64,000 bases of DNA from an uncultured Opitutia bacterium (GCA_903840415.1 CAIMFY010000091.1:1-64000); one strand, 5' to 3'; positions 1-10,065 are shown, counted from the stretch's first letter. Notes: a model not told the origin generated them from the letters alone. Made by a program: numbers and translations.

Positions 1-24
1 CTTTGCTTCCACGGTGATTGCCAT
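1..24 (-). CDS. Possible 5' end of a gene leaving the window (antitoxin-like start)
   Basis: Reading the minus strand, an ATG at 24-22 opens a frame giving MAITVEAK before the window ends. The EAK tripeptide close to the N-terminus resembles the start of Phd/YefM-type antitoxins, and an 18-bp perfect palindrome abuts the start codon, as expected for an autoregulated antitoxin promoter. Only eight codons are visible, so this is a hint rather than an identification. It could equally be noncoding. Confidence 0.22.
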
Positions 25-42
25 AGTGTGCAATTGCACACT
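25..42. promoter_or_regulatory. Perfect 18-bp palindrome AGTGTGCAATTGCACACT
   Basis: Both 9-base arms are exactly complementary with no spacer, ending one base before a possible minus-strand start codon. There is no U-tract, so it is not a terminator. The likeliest role is a dimeric repressor operator, perhaps for the gene that leaves the window on the minus strand. The regulator cannot be named from the sequence. Confidence 0.4.
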
Positions 43-117
43 TTTAGGCGCAATGGCAAGATTTTCCGCTGTGTTGGACGGCAAAGTTTCGCGTTAAACG
101 CCTACAAAAGCCCATGA

Positions 118-543
118 AATCGGCAGCTGCTGGCAACCCTCGGCATCGCGTTTGTGGCCTACAGTCCGCTCGGCCGCGGTTTTCTCACCGGCCAGTTCAA
201 GAAACTCGACGACTTGCCAGCCGACGATTACCGGCGCCACTCCCCGTGTTTTCAGGGCGAAAATTTCCAGAAAAACTTGGATGTCGTGGCGAAGATCAAC
301 GAACTCGCGCGGCGCAGAAACTGCACCGCCAGCCAGTTGGCCCTCGCTTGGGTGCTGGCGCAGGGCAACGACATCATCCCGATCCCCGGCACGAAAAAAA
401 TCACCTACCTCGACGAAAACATCGGCGCGGCCAAGATCTTCCTCGCCACCGCGGAACTCCGTGAGATCGACGCGCTGCTGCCGATCGGTTCGACGGCCGG
501 AGAGCGCTACGCCGCGCCCGCGTTGGCGGCGGTGAATCGGTAG
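118..543 (+). pseudogene. Aldo/keto reductase, C-terminal remnant
   Basis: From about 127 the frame reads [20 protein letters not shown], the strand and loop typical of the second half of AKR13-like aldo/keto reductases. It continues through the NADP-binding region ([20 protein letters not shown]) to a normal C-terminus. About 140 residues are present out of roughly 330 in the family. An in-frame stop lies at 115-117, and the upstream 110 bases encode nothing AKR-like in any frame, so this is a truncation and not a simple frameshift. The catalytic Tyr/Lys/Asp half of the barrel is missing and the product could not be an active reductase. Confidence 0.75.
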
Positions 544-795
544 CGCTAGCAATCGGAGCCGCCGCTGGCACCCCGGCAGTTTATTCCAGCCGTGACCATC
601 TTGGCACGGACGGGCAACTGCATGGGAGGGTCGATCGTGATTTTAATTCTGGCAGTATTCTGCCTGTCATAGGGTTGCGCGGGCGCTAATTTCGGGGCCT
701 ACGGTTTGCTCTATTCCCCCGCCCGAAGCGACGCGTTCGATCGAAACCCGTCCGCCCTCTCCCTTTTCTCTCAACCATACCCCACCCGACGCGCC

Positions 796-1572
796 ATGAT
801 TACTGAACTTGCCGGAGCCCCAGCCAGTCAAGCCCTCGACTTCATCGCCAAGCCGACCCCGCAACTCCGCGCCACGCTTTCGCACCATGAGGCGCTGCTT
901 CCGCCCGCGGAGTTTGCCCAACTTCTCACGTGGATCCGCAGCGCGTTCGACAAATACACGGCCAAGCTACTGGAGTTTCCCAATGGCGCCCCGCGCGCCG
1001 CCGCGCTGCACCAGATGATGGATCGCGAAATGAAGGCGGCCGCGAGCTTACCAATCAGTTGCCAAGCCGGCTGCGACGGATGCTGTCACTACGAAGTCGA
1101 GATCACTCAGGACGAGGCGGAAATCTTAAAGGCGATTGTGCAGGACGGTCTGCCGATTGATCGACACCGTCTCGACGAGCAGGCCGGACGGGAACGGAAA
1201 GGCGCGAAATGGTCTCGCCTGGGCCAGGCGCAAAACCGCTGTGTCTTCCTCGGCCAGACCGGTTCGTGCCGAATCTACGAGGATCGGCCGGCGATCTGCC
1301 GCAAGCACCTCGTGACCACCCCGGCCAGCGCCTGCACGACACCAGGCGCGGCAGTCGCACCGGTGCAGGTGTTAATGGCGGAAATTTTGATGAGTGCCGC
1401 GGTGAGTCTCACGGGGGCGACGAGCGCCTCGCTGCCGATGATGTTACGGGCCGCCTTGGTGGCCGATGAACTCAAGAGTGCCCTTGCTGCACGCGCTAAT
1501 ACCGAGGCCAAGTTCACGCCGGCACCCAGTCGCGTCAGCGTCGGTCGACAAAGTCAAAACCTCGAAGTGTGA
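796..1572 (+). CDS. YkgJ-type CxxCxxCC-domain protein
   Basis: A 258-residue soluble protein. A cysteine-rich module of the YkgJ (UPF0153) family lies in the middle: CQAGCDGCC followed about 60 residues later by NRCVFL, GSCRIYEDRPAICR. The family is thought to bind zinc or an Fe-S cluster, and its biochemical role is not settled. The ATG at 796 is preferred over upstream in-frame GTG/TTG codons, because residues after it (MITELAGAP) begin the recognisable helical N-terminal part. No signal peptide is seen. It stands alone in front of a secreted glycosidase on the same strand, with a 75-base gap, so co-transcription is possible but functionally unexplained. Confidence 0.8.
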   Translation: MITELAGAPASQALDFIAKPTPQLRATLSHHEALLPPAEFAQLLTWIRSAFDKYTAKLLEFPNGAPRAAALHQMMDREMKAAASLPISCQAGCDGCCHYEVEITQDEAEILKAIVQDGLPIDRHRLDEQAGRERKGAKWSRLGQAQNRCVFLGQTGSCRIYEDRPAICRKHLVTTPASACTTPGAAVAPVQVLMAEILMSAAVSLTGATSASLPMMLRAALVADELKSALAARANTEAKFTPAPSRVSVGRQSQNLEV

Positions 1573-1647
1573 CGTTTGAGCGAAGCGTCTGACGTGCCGA
1601 AAACGGCAGGTTTGATCTACGGGAGCCGGGCAGGAAGAGTCGCGGCC

Positions 1648-2979
1648 ATGCCCCCTCTTCTGCTCTCGCATCTGCGCCGATGGTTTCCGTTCGGGTTGTT
1701 TGCGCTCGTCTCGCCGGCTTTCGCCCAAAGCACGACCGATAGCAGCGCGCCCCATTCGGCGGGCAACCATTTAACCGTGTCGGATTTCGGTGCCGTTGGC
1801 GATGCGACGACGCTCAACACCGCCGCGATCCAAAAAACGATCGATGCTGCGGCCGCCGCGGGGGGCGGCGTGGTGGACATTCCCCGAGGCACGTTTCTCA
1901 GCGGATCGATTTTTTTGAAAAAGGGCGTTGAGCTGCATCTCGCCGAAGGCGCGGTGCTCCTCGGCTCGACCAACATCGAAGACTACCCGAAGCGCGAGAC
2001 GCGCATCGAAGGCCACTTCGAGCCGTGGCGCATGGCGCTCGTCAGCGCCCAGCAACTCGACAGCGTGCGTATCACCGGCTCCGGCACGCTCAACGGCAAC
2101 GGCGTGCCGTTCTGGCAGGCGTTTTGGCAGCGACGGAAGGAAAACCCGAAATGCACCAACCTCGAAGTCGAGCGCCCACGCCTCCTGTTCATCGATCGCT
2201 GCACCAATGTCCGCATTGAGGGCGTGTCGCTCGAAGACTCCGGCTTTTGGAATCTCCATCTCTACCGCTGCCGCGACGTAACGATCGAGGGCATCCGCAT
2301 CACAATCCCGAGTTCGGCGAAGACCGGCATCCGCGGACCGAGCACCGACGGAATCGATGTCGACAGCTCGCAAAACATCACCATCCGCCACTGCTACATT
2401 TCCAACAACGACGATAATATAGCGCTCAAAGGCAGCAAAGGCCCGCATGCCGATCAGGATCAGGACAGCCCGCCCGTCGAAAACATTCTCATCGAGGACG
2501 TCGAGTGCGGCGACGGCAACGGCCTCATCACCTGCGGCAGCGAAGCCACGACGGTGCGCAACGTCGTCGCCCGCAATTGCACCATGAGCGGCCGCGCCAC
2601 GCTGCTCACCCTCAAGCTCCGGCCCGACACGCCGCAGCACTATGAAAACATCACGCTCGACGGTATCACCCTGAAAGGCACCGGGCGCCTCATCAATTGC
2701 GCGCCGTGGACGCAGTTCTTCGACCTACAAGGCCAGCCGCCGCCCTCGCGCCGCGTGAACGGCATCGTCCTGAAAAACATCCACGGCGAGTATGGCTCCT
2801 TCGGCTCGCTGCGCGGCAACCCCGGCGACGTGCTCACCGATTTCACCTTAGAAAACATCGACGTGAAGCTCCGCGATGAACCGCTCCGGCTCGGCCCGGT
2901 GGAAAATTTTTCCGTGAAGAACGTCGCCATCAACGGCAAACCCTTTACGCCGCCCGCCGCCAGCGAAGCAAAGCCCTGA
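1648..2979 (+). CDS. Secreted glycoside hydrolase family 28 (polygalacturonase-like)
   Basis: 443 residues starting with a clear signal peptide (MPPLLLSHLRR, hydrophobic run, SPAFAQ cleavage region); an earlier TTG at 1576 would put 24 residues before it and is less likely. The mature part is a right-handed beta-helix. The N-terminal pectate-lyase-superfamily segment is DFGAVGDATTLNTAAIQ. The GH28 catalytic region follows with STDGID, NNDDNIALKG and GNGLITCGSEA, carrying the expected aspartates. The classical GHG and RIK motifs are altered (GNG, KLR), as in GH28 members acting on rhamnogalacturonan or xylogalacturonan rather than homogalacturonan. It probably hydrolyses pectic side chains in the periplasm or outside the cell. 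Exact substrate is not deducible. Confidence 0.88.
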   Translation: MPPLLLSHLRRWFPFGLFALVSPAFAQSTTDSSAPHSAGNHLTVSDFGAVGDATTLNTAAIQKTIDAAAAAGGGVVDIPRGTFLSGSIFLKKGVELHLAEGAVLLGSTNIEDYPKRETRIEGHFEPWRMALVSAQQLDSVRITGSGTLNGNGVPFWQAFWQRRKENPKCTNLEVERPRLLFIDRCTNVRIEGVSLEDSGFWNLHLYRCRDVTIEGIRITIPSSAKTGIRGPSTDGIDVDSSQNITIRHCYISNNDDNIALKGSKGPHADQDQDSPPVENILIEDVECGDGNGLITCGSEATTVRNVVARNCTMSGRATLLTLKLRPDTPQHYENITLDGITLKGTGRLINCAPWTQFFDLQGQPPPSRRVNGIVLKNIHGEYGSFGSLRGNPGDVLTDFTLENIDVKLRDEPLRLGPVENFSVKNVAINGKPFTPPAASEAKP

Positions 2980-3016
2980 AGACCCATCGGAGCGCTCGGC
3001 GAGCGCCGTACCGACC

Positions 3017-4366
3017 TCACGCCGGCATCGCGGCCTTCAGGCGGTTGCGCACGAAGGCGACGTGGTTGCGCAGCTCGTAGAACTGGCTCGCGAAGGATGC
3101 CGGCACTTTCAGCGCATTCACCTCTGCTTCAATCGTATCGAGGCGGTGCAGCAATTCCTCGGCTTGGGCGGCCGTGAGCGGCGTCGCCGCATCGCGCTCG
3201 ACCCGGAGCAGAGGACGGTAGCAGCGGTAAATCCGGATCTGCACACTCCAGCGGTAAGCCACCGGCAGAAACCGGATCGCCGGGATCAGGACGAGGAAGA
3301 AGGGCACAATCGCGACAAGCAGCCGGTTGATGAGGTTGGCGAGCCAGAATGACTCCACGAGTCCATAGGTGATGCCCTGCCCTGATTTGTAGAACCGCAG
3401 CGCGTCGGCGCTGAGCGTGAACTCACGCTTCACCGGGACAGGAAACTCATCGCGCTTCGCCAGCAGGCCGGGTTTACCATGCTCCTTCTGCGCGATTCCC
3501 ATCAGGAGATCTGAGATAGCGGAATTCAGCCCTTTGCGCGCGATGAGTTCGACGGCGGGGCCAACGAGAGCGACATCCTGCGCGGGCAGATTAAGACCGA
3601 AGTCGAGCGAGCCCTGCGGCAGGACGATCTTGTTGAGATACGACAGGCGTCGCACGTAAGCGTCGGCTTGCGTGAAACTGTAGAGCTGCACGCCGTCCAG
3701 ACGAAGGAGCGTGCGGACGGTCGAACTCGGCGCCGAATCGCCCATGAGAAAAATCGCATCGAGTTTGCCCGTTTGGAAATCCTTGGCGGAAGTGTCGCTG
3801 GCTTGTTCGACGAGAGTGGTCGGCGCTTCGGTGATGTGGTTGGCCTCCAGCAAGGCGCGGGCGAGTTCCTGCACGCCGCTGCCGTCAGCCCCGATGCCGA
3901 TGCGCTGGCCCGCGAGTTCGGAGAGCTTGGTGATCCGCACCGTGCCGCGGTAAAAAACCCACAGGGGCTGATAGGCGACAGTGCCGAGCGAGACGAGGCC
4001 GGGCGGCGCTTTGTCGTCGCCCACCAACCCGCCCTGCACAAACCCAAGGTCCACGCCGGAGGTCGGCGCCTGCAGTTGCTGGAGATTGTCGAGCGAGCCG
4101 CCGGAGGGGATGATCTTCAGGGTGACGCCGTGCGCCGCGAGCGCCTTCTGGTAGGCTTCAGCGTGGCGCTGGAAGGAACTGCCGGAGGGTCCGCTAGTGA
4201 TCGTAATCGTTCGCGGTGGCGCCGAGAGCACGACCCATAAAATCGCCGCAGCGCCGAGCATGAGCAGCAGGAACGCCGTGGCGCTGGCCAGCAACGGGCT
4301 GAAACCAAACGTCTCGATCAGGGCGGTGACTAGTTTGAGTTGGCGGGATTTGCTTGAGCTTATCAT
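3017..4366 (-). CDS. TAXI-family TRAP-type solute-binding protein, membrane anchored
   Basis: 449 residues. A transmembrane anchor near residues 25-47 replaces a cleavable signal peptide. The periplasmic binding domain follows (ITITSGPSGSSFQRHAEAY, then SGVDLGFVQGG, then GQRIGIGADGSGVQELAR), which is the TAXI fold that binds small carboxylates such as glutamate. A second membrane segment around 345-370 (LLVAIVPFFLVLIPAIRFLP) leads to a cytoplasmic helical tail of about 80 residues rich in Leu/Glu/Arg. No TRAP permease gene (DctM/DctQ) lies nearby. The two-anchor form suggests a fixed sensor or a docking subunit rather than a diffusible binding protein. The function beyond ligand binding is inference. 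Confidence 0.8.
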   Translation of the reverse strand: MISSSKSRQLKLVTALIETFGFSPLLASATAFLLLMLGAAAILWVVLSAPPRTITITSGPSGSSFQRHAEAYQKALAAHGVTLKIIPSGGSLDNLQQLQAPTSGVDLGFVQGGLVGDDKAPPGLVSLGTVAYQPLWVFYRGTVRITKLSELAGQRIGIGADGSGVQELARALLEANHITEAPTTLVEQASDTSAKDFQTGKLDAIFLMGDSAPSSTVRTLLRLDGVQLYSFTQADAYVRRLSYLNKIVLPQGSLDFGLNLPAQDVALVGPAVELIARKGLNSAISDLLMGIAQKEHGKPGLLAKRDEFPVPVKREFTLSADALRFYKSGQGITYGLVESFWLANLINRLLVAIVPFFLVLIPAIRFLPVAYRWSVQIRIYRCYRPLLRVERDAATPLTAAQAEELLHRLDTIEAEVNALKVPASFASQFYELRNHVAFVRNRLKAAMPA

Positions 4367-4417
4367 GCAGATGCGCGCAGGGCGCGCTCAAGCCATACCA
4401 GTGGCCGCGACGGATGT

Positions 4418-5272
4418 TCAACCCTTTCGCGTGGTCGCGTGATTCAGTTGTCCCTCTGACTCTGGCGCATAAACGACCAGCAACTCGGACACCTTGGTGC
4501 GGTTGGCGACGTCGCAGGAAATGAGCCGTGAGACCTGCAGCGGGATCAAGTTGGTGGCGGCGGAGTAAAGTTGGCGGGTCACCGGCGTGTCGTGATTGCT
4601 GATGACTGCCACCGCACCGCGCGCCGCCGCCGCGCAACACGCGTCAACCAAGTCGATTTGATCCCGGTGCGAGAAACCGGCCCGCGCATAACCCGTGAAA
4701 TTTGCGGTCTTGCTGAGAGGTGAATATGGCGGATCGCAGTAAACAAAATCTCCCCGGCCCGCGCCGGCGATGATCGGGCGAAAGTCCGCGCATCGGATTT
4801 CCGCGTGTCGCAAAAATTGCCGGAACGCCGCGAATTCACACCCGGGAAAGCGGGGCGTGGTGTAGCGGCCAAAGGGCACGTTGAAGCCGCCTTTCTGATT
4901 GTAGCGACAAAGCCCATTGTAGCCATGCCGGTTCAGATAGACGAAGAGACAGGCCCGGCGATACCGATCGTGACTGAGGTTGAACTCTTTGCGCAGATGT
5001 TCAAAGGCACCGCGTGAGTTGTGCCCAGGAATAAAAAGCGCTTGGCAGTCTCGGACAAAGCGAATCGGGTCGTGCGCAAGAGCATCGTAAACGGCGATGA
5101 CGTCCGGGTTCGCATCGGCGATCAGGTTTTCTTTGAGCGCAAGATTCAGGGCGACTGCGCCCGAGCCGACGAACGGTTCCACCAGTCGCCGGGTGTCTGC
5201 TGGAACCAGAGCGCGGATCTGCGGCACGAGTTTGGTCTTCGCGCCCGCCCACTTGAGAATCGGTCGGAGCAT
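4418..5272 (-). CDS. dam: Dam-family DNA adenine N6-methyltransferase (D12 class)
   Basis: 284 residues. The order of motifs is that of Dam/DpnM enzymes: KWAGAKTKLVPQI near the N-terminus, the SAM-binding FVGSGAVALNL (motif I), a target-recognition middle part (YNQKGGFNVPFGRY), then the catalytic DPPY box in YCDPPYSPLSKT. The start at 5272 (MLRPILKWAGAK) is chosen because the family begins just before this motif. No restriction endonuclease or MutH lies alongside, so it looks like an orphan methylase used for marking DNA. GATC specificity is known for the family but is not proven here. It is upstream of the TAXI gene with a 51-base gap. Confidence 0.88.
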   Translation of the reverse strand: MLRPILKWAGAKTKLVPQIRALVPADTRRLVEPFVGSGAVALNLALKENLIADANPDVIAVYDALAHDPIRFVRDCQALFIPGHNSRGAFEHLRKEFNLSHDRYRRACLFVYLNRHGYNGLCRYNQKGGFNVPFGRYTTPRFPGCEFAAFRQFLRHAEIRCADFRPIIAGAGRGDFVYCDPPYSPLSKTANFTGYARAGFSHRDQIDLVDACCAAAARGAVAVISNHDTPVTRQLYSAATNLIPLQVSRLISCDVANRTKVSELLVVYAPESEGQLNHATTRKG

Positions 5273-5373
5273 AGGCAGACTCCAGAACAACGGGGCAAAA
5301 ATGCACGTCAAGGGATTGAGGTGCCGGCGCGCATTGGTCCTCCCGAGTCTTTTGTTCTAAACACTGGTTACTA

Positions 5374-5399
5374 GAGCCGCGACGTGAGCGTCGCGGCTC
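5374..5399. other. Perfect 11-bp stem-loop downstream of nrdA
   Basis: GAGCCGCGACG and its exact complement flank a TGAG loop. It lies 55 bases beyond the nrdA stop. No T-run follows on the minus strand, so it is not a canonical intrinsic terminator. It may protect the 3' end of the nrdBA message, or be a copy of a small dispersed hairpin repeat. Only one copy is visible in the window. Confidence 0.5.
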
Positions 5400-5453
5400 C
5401 AATGCAAACCAAAACAAAAAACCCAGCCCTACCCCACCGAGATATATGATTCG

Positions 5454-8400
5454 TTACTGGCAGGCCTCGCACTCGCCGCCGTTGCGCATGGCTTCGATAG
5501 AGCAGGCAGTCTTTTCCTCGGCTGTGTAGACCTTCTTCGACGCAGGCGCCTCAGGTTGAGCGTTGAGCGCTGAGAGTTGAGCGACCGAGTGAGTGCCACC
5601 GGTGTCGCCGGAGTTCTGGCCGCCGGACGCGCCTTCATTCACGGCGCCGCGCATTTCCTTTTTCACGCCGACCGTCGCCTTCTCGATGTTCGAAGCACCG
5701 AGGCTGCGGAGGTAATACGTGGTCTTGAGGCCGACATGCCATGCCTGGCGATACATGTGGCTCAGGGTTTTGAGGTCAGGCGTTTTGATCCAGAGGTTCA
5801 CGGACTGGCTCTGGTCGATCCATTTCTGGCGGCGGGCGGCAGCATCGATGATCCACTTGGCGTCGATGTCGAAGGCCGTCAGGTAACGGGCCTTCAGATC
5901 GGCGGGGATGCGATCGATGTCCTTCAGCTCGCCGTCGAAATACTTCAGGTTGTCGATCATGTCCTGATCCCAAAGGCCGCGAGTCTTGAGGTCCTTCACG
6001 AGGAAGGGATTCAGGACGATGAACTCGCCGGAGAGGTTGGATTTGACGAAGAGGTTTTTGTAGGTCGGCTCGATACAGGGCGAGGTGGCCGTGATGTTGG
6101 AGATCGTCGCAGTGGGCGCGATGGCGAGAACGTTGCTGTTGCGCATGCCCTGCGTGGCGATCTTGGCGCGGACGGGCGCCCAATCGAGTTTGCCGCCGCG
6201 GGGCACTTCGACGGGGAGGCCGCGTTCGCGCTCCAAGATTTCGAGGGTGTCCTGCGGGAGGAGGCCGCGGTCCCATTTCGAGCCTTTGTAGCTGGAGTAG
6301 GTGCCGCGCTCGGCGGCGAGGTCGGAGCTGGCTTCATAGGCGTAGAACGCGATCGCTTCCATCGCCTCGTCGTTGAATTCGACGGCGGGCTCGGAGGCGA
6401 AGGGAATGCCCTTCATGTAGAGTGCGTGCGCGAGGCCCATGACGCCGAGGCCGATGGGACGGTGGCGGTTGTTGGAGAGCTTGGCGGAGGGCGTCGGGTA
6501 GAAGTTGATGTCGATCACGTTGTCGAGCGCGCGGACGGCCATACGGATGGTCTCGCGGAGCTTCGCGTGATCGAGGGCGCCGTCGGGCAGGAGGTGCGAA
6601 TCGAGGATGACGGAGCCGAGGTTGCACACGGCGGTCTCGTCGTTCGAGGTGTTGAGGGTGATCTCGGTGCAGAGGTTCGACGAATGGATGACGCCGACAT
6701 GGTCCTGCGGGGAGCGAACGTTGCAGGCGTCCTTGAAGGTGATCCACGGGTGGCCGGTCTCGAAAAGCATCGAGAGCATTTTCTTCCAGAGCTCGAGGGC
6801 CTCGACCTTCTGGCCGGTGATCTTGCCGGCCTCGGCACGGGCCTCGTATTCGAGGTAACGCTTCTCGAAAGCGGCGCCGTAGAGGTCATGGAGATCCTTG
6901 ACTTCGTTGGAGCGGAAGAGCGTCCACGACTGACGGGCCTCCATGCGCTTCATGAAGAGGTCGGGAATCCAGTTCGCCGTGTTCATGTCGTGCGTGCGGC
7001 GGCGATCGTCGCCGGTGTTTTTGCGCAGCTCGAGGAACTCAAACATGTCGTTGTGCCACGTCTCAAGGTAGGCGCAGCCGGAGCCCTTGCGCTTGCCGCC
7101 CTGGTTGACGGCGACGAGCTGGTCGTTGTGCAGCTTGAGGAACGGGATGACGCCCTGCGACTCGCCGTTGGTGCCGGCGATGTGCGCACCGGTGCCGCGG
7201 ACGGCGGTCCAGGAGCCGCCGAGGCCGCCGGCCCACTTCGCGAGGAACGCGTTGTCGGCGATACCGCGGAGCATGATGCTCTCGATGGTGTCGTCGACGT
7301 AGTAGAGGTAGCAGGAGGAGAGCTGGGAGTGGAGCGTGCCGGAATTGAAGAGCGTCGGCGTGCTGGAGCAAAAGCGGCGGCTCTTGTAGAGTTCGTAGAG
7401 GCCGGTGACGCGGCTCTCGCGGTCGCCCTTTTCGTCGAGCATCAGGCCCATCGACACGCGCAGCCAGAAGAACTGAGGCGTCTCGATGCGGCGCGCGGGC
7501 TTCGTAGTCTTGTCGATGATGAGGTAGCGATCGTAGAGAGTTTGGATGCCGAGGAAGTCGAACTCGAGATCGGCCGACGGATCGAGGGCGGCCCCGAGCT
7601 TCGCGAGGTCGAACTCGAGAAGACGGGGATTGAGGCGCTTGATGGCGATACCGTGTTCGAGGTATTTCTTGAAAGCGCGCTGGTGGGCGGCCTTGAGCGA
7701 GCCGATGCCGTCGCGATCGATGCTCCAGCCGAGCACCTCTTCATAAATGTATGAGAGTTGGATGCGGCCGGCGAACTTCGCGAAATCGGCGTCCTTCTCG
7801 ATCAGGGTCTTCGAGTTGAGGATGATGGTGGCGTCGAGGTCCTTTTGGGAAATCTGGTCGTAGACGGAGCGGCGGAGCTCGGCCTCGATTTCGTCGTTCG
7901 TGAGGCAGAGGTCGAGGCCGATGCGGGCGAACTCGATGCGTTTTCGGAGATCGGCGCCGTCCCAAAAGACATTTTCACCGTTGGCACGCTTGACGAGGAT
8001 CATCGTGGCCTGACCGGGGGCGGTAGCCTCGGCGGGCGCGGCGGCGATGGCAGCCTCGGTCTCGCTGTCGCGGGAGACGGCGCGCTGGGCGCGGAAAAGG
8101 ATGTAGGCTTCGGCGACCTTGTAATGGCCGGACTTCATCAACTCCTCCTGCACCATGTCCTGAATCTCCTCGATGTGAACAAAGGATTGCTTCGAGGAAT
8201 GGACGCGGGCGGAGACGGCGCGGGTGATCGCAATGGCCGGGGCGGAGTCGCGCTGGAGAGAGAGGAAGGTCTTGCGGACGGCGATCTCGACCTTCTGCTC
8301 GCTCCACGGAACAACCTGATTGTTGCGGCGGATGACGCGAAGGGTCGATTGCGCGGCGGTGGCGCGATCGATGGAGATCTTGCGGGCGCGATTGAGGAGG

Positions 8401-8810
8401 AGGCTCTTGGCGACGAAGTAGGCGTTGTTATCAACGAGGGTCTTCTCGATGAGCTCGTAGAGATCGTTGAGCGAGATGCGGAGCGGCGTGGACGAATGCA
8501 CACGGGAGAGAGCGGTGAGGTTGGCAGCGACCTCACGGCAGATGCGGGCGACCCACGCGCGGTTGGCCTCGGTAAAAATGTCCTTCTCCCCGCGCGCGAG
8601 GCAGACGTTGGTCAGGGCCTTGCCCAGGGTGTCGGCGACTTCGGTGAGCACGAAGCGCTCCTCGCCGTGGGGGCACAGGAGGACGATCGCGGGAAGCTCG
8701 AGGGCCTCGCCGGCGAGGACATCGCGCCAGGCAAAGTGAGGTTTCTGTTCAACGGGCGTATGGACGGTGCGCTTCAGCGCGAGATCGTGGGCGAGAGACG
8801 GGGTGCTCAT
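5454..8810 (-). CDS. nrdA: Class I ribonucleotide reductase large subunit (NrdA)
   Basis: 1118 residues, longer than E. coli NrdA (761) because the N-terminus carries what look like three ATP-cone modules (roughly residues 45-147, 155-245 and 270-365). Chlamydial R1 also has multiple cones. The active-site cysteines are present: SSCYLYY and AVCNLGS (the redox pair) and SNLCTEI (radical Cys with Asn and Glu). The radical-transfer Tyr pair is in KTTYYLRSL. The C-terminal CEACQ supplies the swinging thiols. The ATG at 8810 follows nrdB by 169 bases and the pair is probably one operon. A low-complexity insert near residue 1080 is noted separately. It makes dNDPs from NDPs with NrdB in the cytoplasm. 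Confidence 0.96.
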   Translation of the reverse strand: MSTPSLAHDLALKRTVHTPVEQKPHFAWRDVLAGEALELPAIVLLCPHGEERFVLTEVADTLGKALTNVCLARGEKDIFTEANRAWVARICREVAANLTALSRVHSSTPLRISLNDLYELIEKTLVDNNAYFVAKSLLLNRARKISIDRATAAQSTLRVIRRNNQVVPWSEQKVEIAVRKTFLSLQRDSAPAIAITRAVSARVHSSKQSFVHIEEIQDMVQEELMKSGHYKVAEAYILFRAQRAVSRDSETEAAIAAAPAEATAPGQATMILVKRANGENVFWDGADLRKRIEFARIGLDLCLTNDEIEAELRRSVYDQISQKDLDATIILNSKTLIEKDADFAKFAGRIQLSYIYEEVLGWSIDRDGIGSLKAAHQRAFKKYLEHGIAIKRLNPRLLEFDLAKLGAALDPSADLEFDFLGIQTLYDRYLIIDKTTKPARRIETPQFFWLRVSMGLMLDEKGDRESRVTGLYELYKSRRFCSSTPTLFNSGTLHSQLSSCYLYYVDDTIESIMLRGIADNAFLAKWAGGLGGSWTAVRGTGAHIAGTNGESQGVIPFLKLHNDQLVAVNQGGKRKGSGCAYLETWHNDMFEFLELRKNTGDDRRRTHDMNTANWIPDLFMKRMEARQSWTLFRSNEVKDLHDLYGAAFEKRYLEYEARAEAGKITGQKVEALELWKKMLSMLFETGHPWITFKDACNVRSPQDHVGVIHSSNLCTEITLNTSNDETAVCNLGSVILDSHLLPDGALDHAKLRETIRMAVRALDNVIDINFYPTPSAKLSNNRHRPIGLGVMGLAHALYMKGIPFASEPAVEFNDEAMEAIAFYAYEASSDLAAERGTYSSYKGSKWDRGLLPQDTLEILERERGLPVEVPRGGKLDWAPVRAKIATQGMRNSNVLAIAPTATISNITATSPCIEPTYKNLFVKSNLSGEFIVLNPFLVKDLKTRGLWDQDMIDNLKYFDGELKDIDRIPADLKARYLTAFDIDAKWIIDAAARRQKWIDQSQSVNLWIKTPDLKTLSHMYRQAWHVGLKTTYYLRSLGASNIEKATVGVKKEMRGAVNEGASGGQNSGDTGGTHSVAQLSALNAQPEAPASKKVYTAEEKTACSIEAMRNGGECEACQ
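5551..5583 (-). repeat. CTCAAC-type micro-repeat inside the nrdA coding frame
   Basis: On the coding strand the segment consists of near-tandem CTCAACTCTCAGCGCTCAAC-like units, unlike the GC-rich codons around it. It encodes AQLSALNAQPE in the nrdA frame, in the flexible linker before the C-terminal CEAC thiols. In another frame it reads SLNSQRSTLN, a peptide I recall as a recurrent by-product of this kind of dispersed repeat. It therefore looks like an in-frame insertion tolerated in a linker. Confidence 0.55.
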
Positions 8811-8979
8811 GGCGGGAATCAGGAGGATTGACGAAGTTAACGAGATTGGAACAAAAGTGGGCGGAACGAGGGACGGAAAAAGAGGCGCCGATGCATAGCC
8901 AAAACGGCATCGCAACGGAGGAAGACGGGGATCGGGAGAATCGACGAAACGTTGCGAAACGAAGGCGTCCGAGCTGGGA

Positions 8980-10065
<1,086 letters not shown>

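Noticed and set aside
2992-3006. GCGCTC/GAGCGC hairpin between the GH28 and TAXI genes
   Set aside because: Only 6 bp with no T-run on either strand. Too weak to call a terminator in DNA this GC-rich.
4418-5272. Restriction-modification system around the Dam-family methylase
   Set aside because: No endonuclease or specificity gene lies on either side. Neighbours are a binding protein and nrdA, so an orphan methylase is the simpler reading.
5577-8831. Two long plus-strand open frames opposite nrdA (725 and 357 codons)
   Set aside because: They are antisense shadows of a GC-rich, strongly biased coding strand. Their translations are Val/Glu/Asp/Gly-rich with no family motifs, and nrdA is certain.
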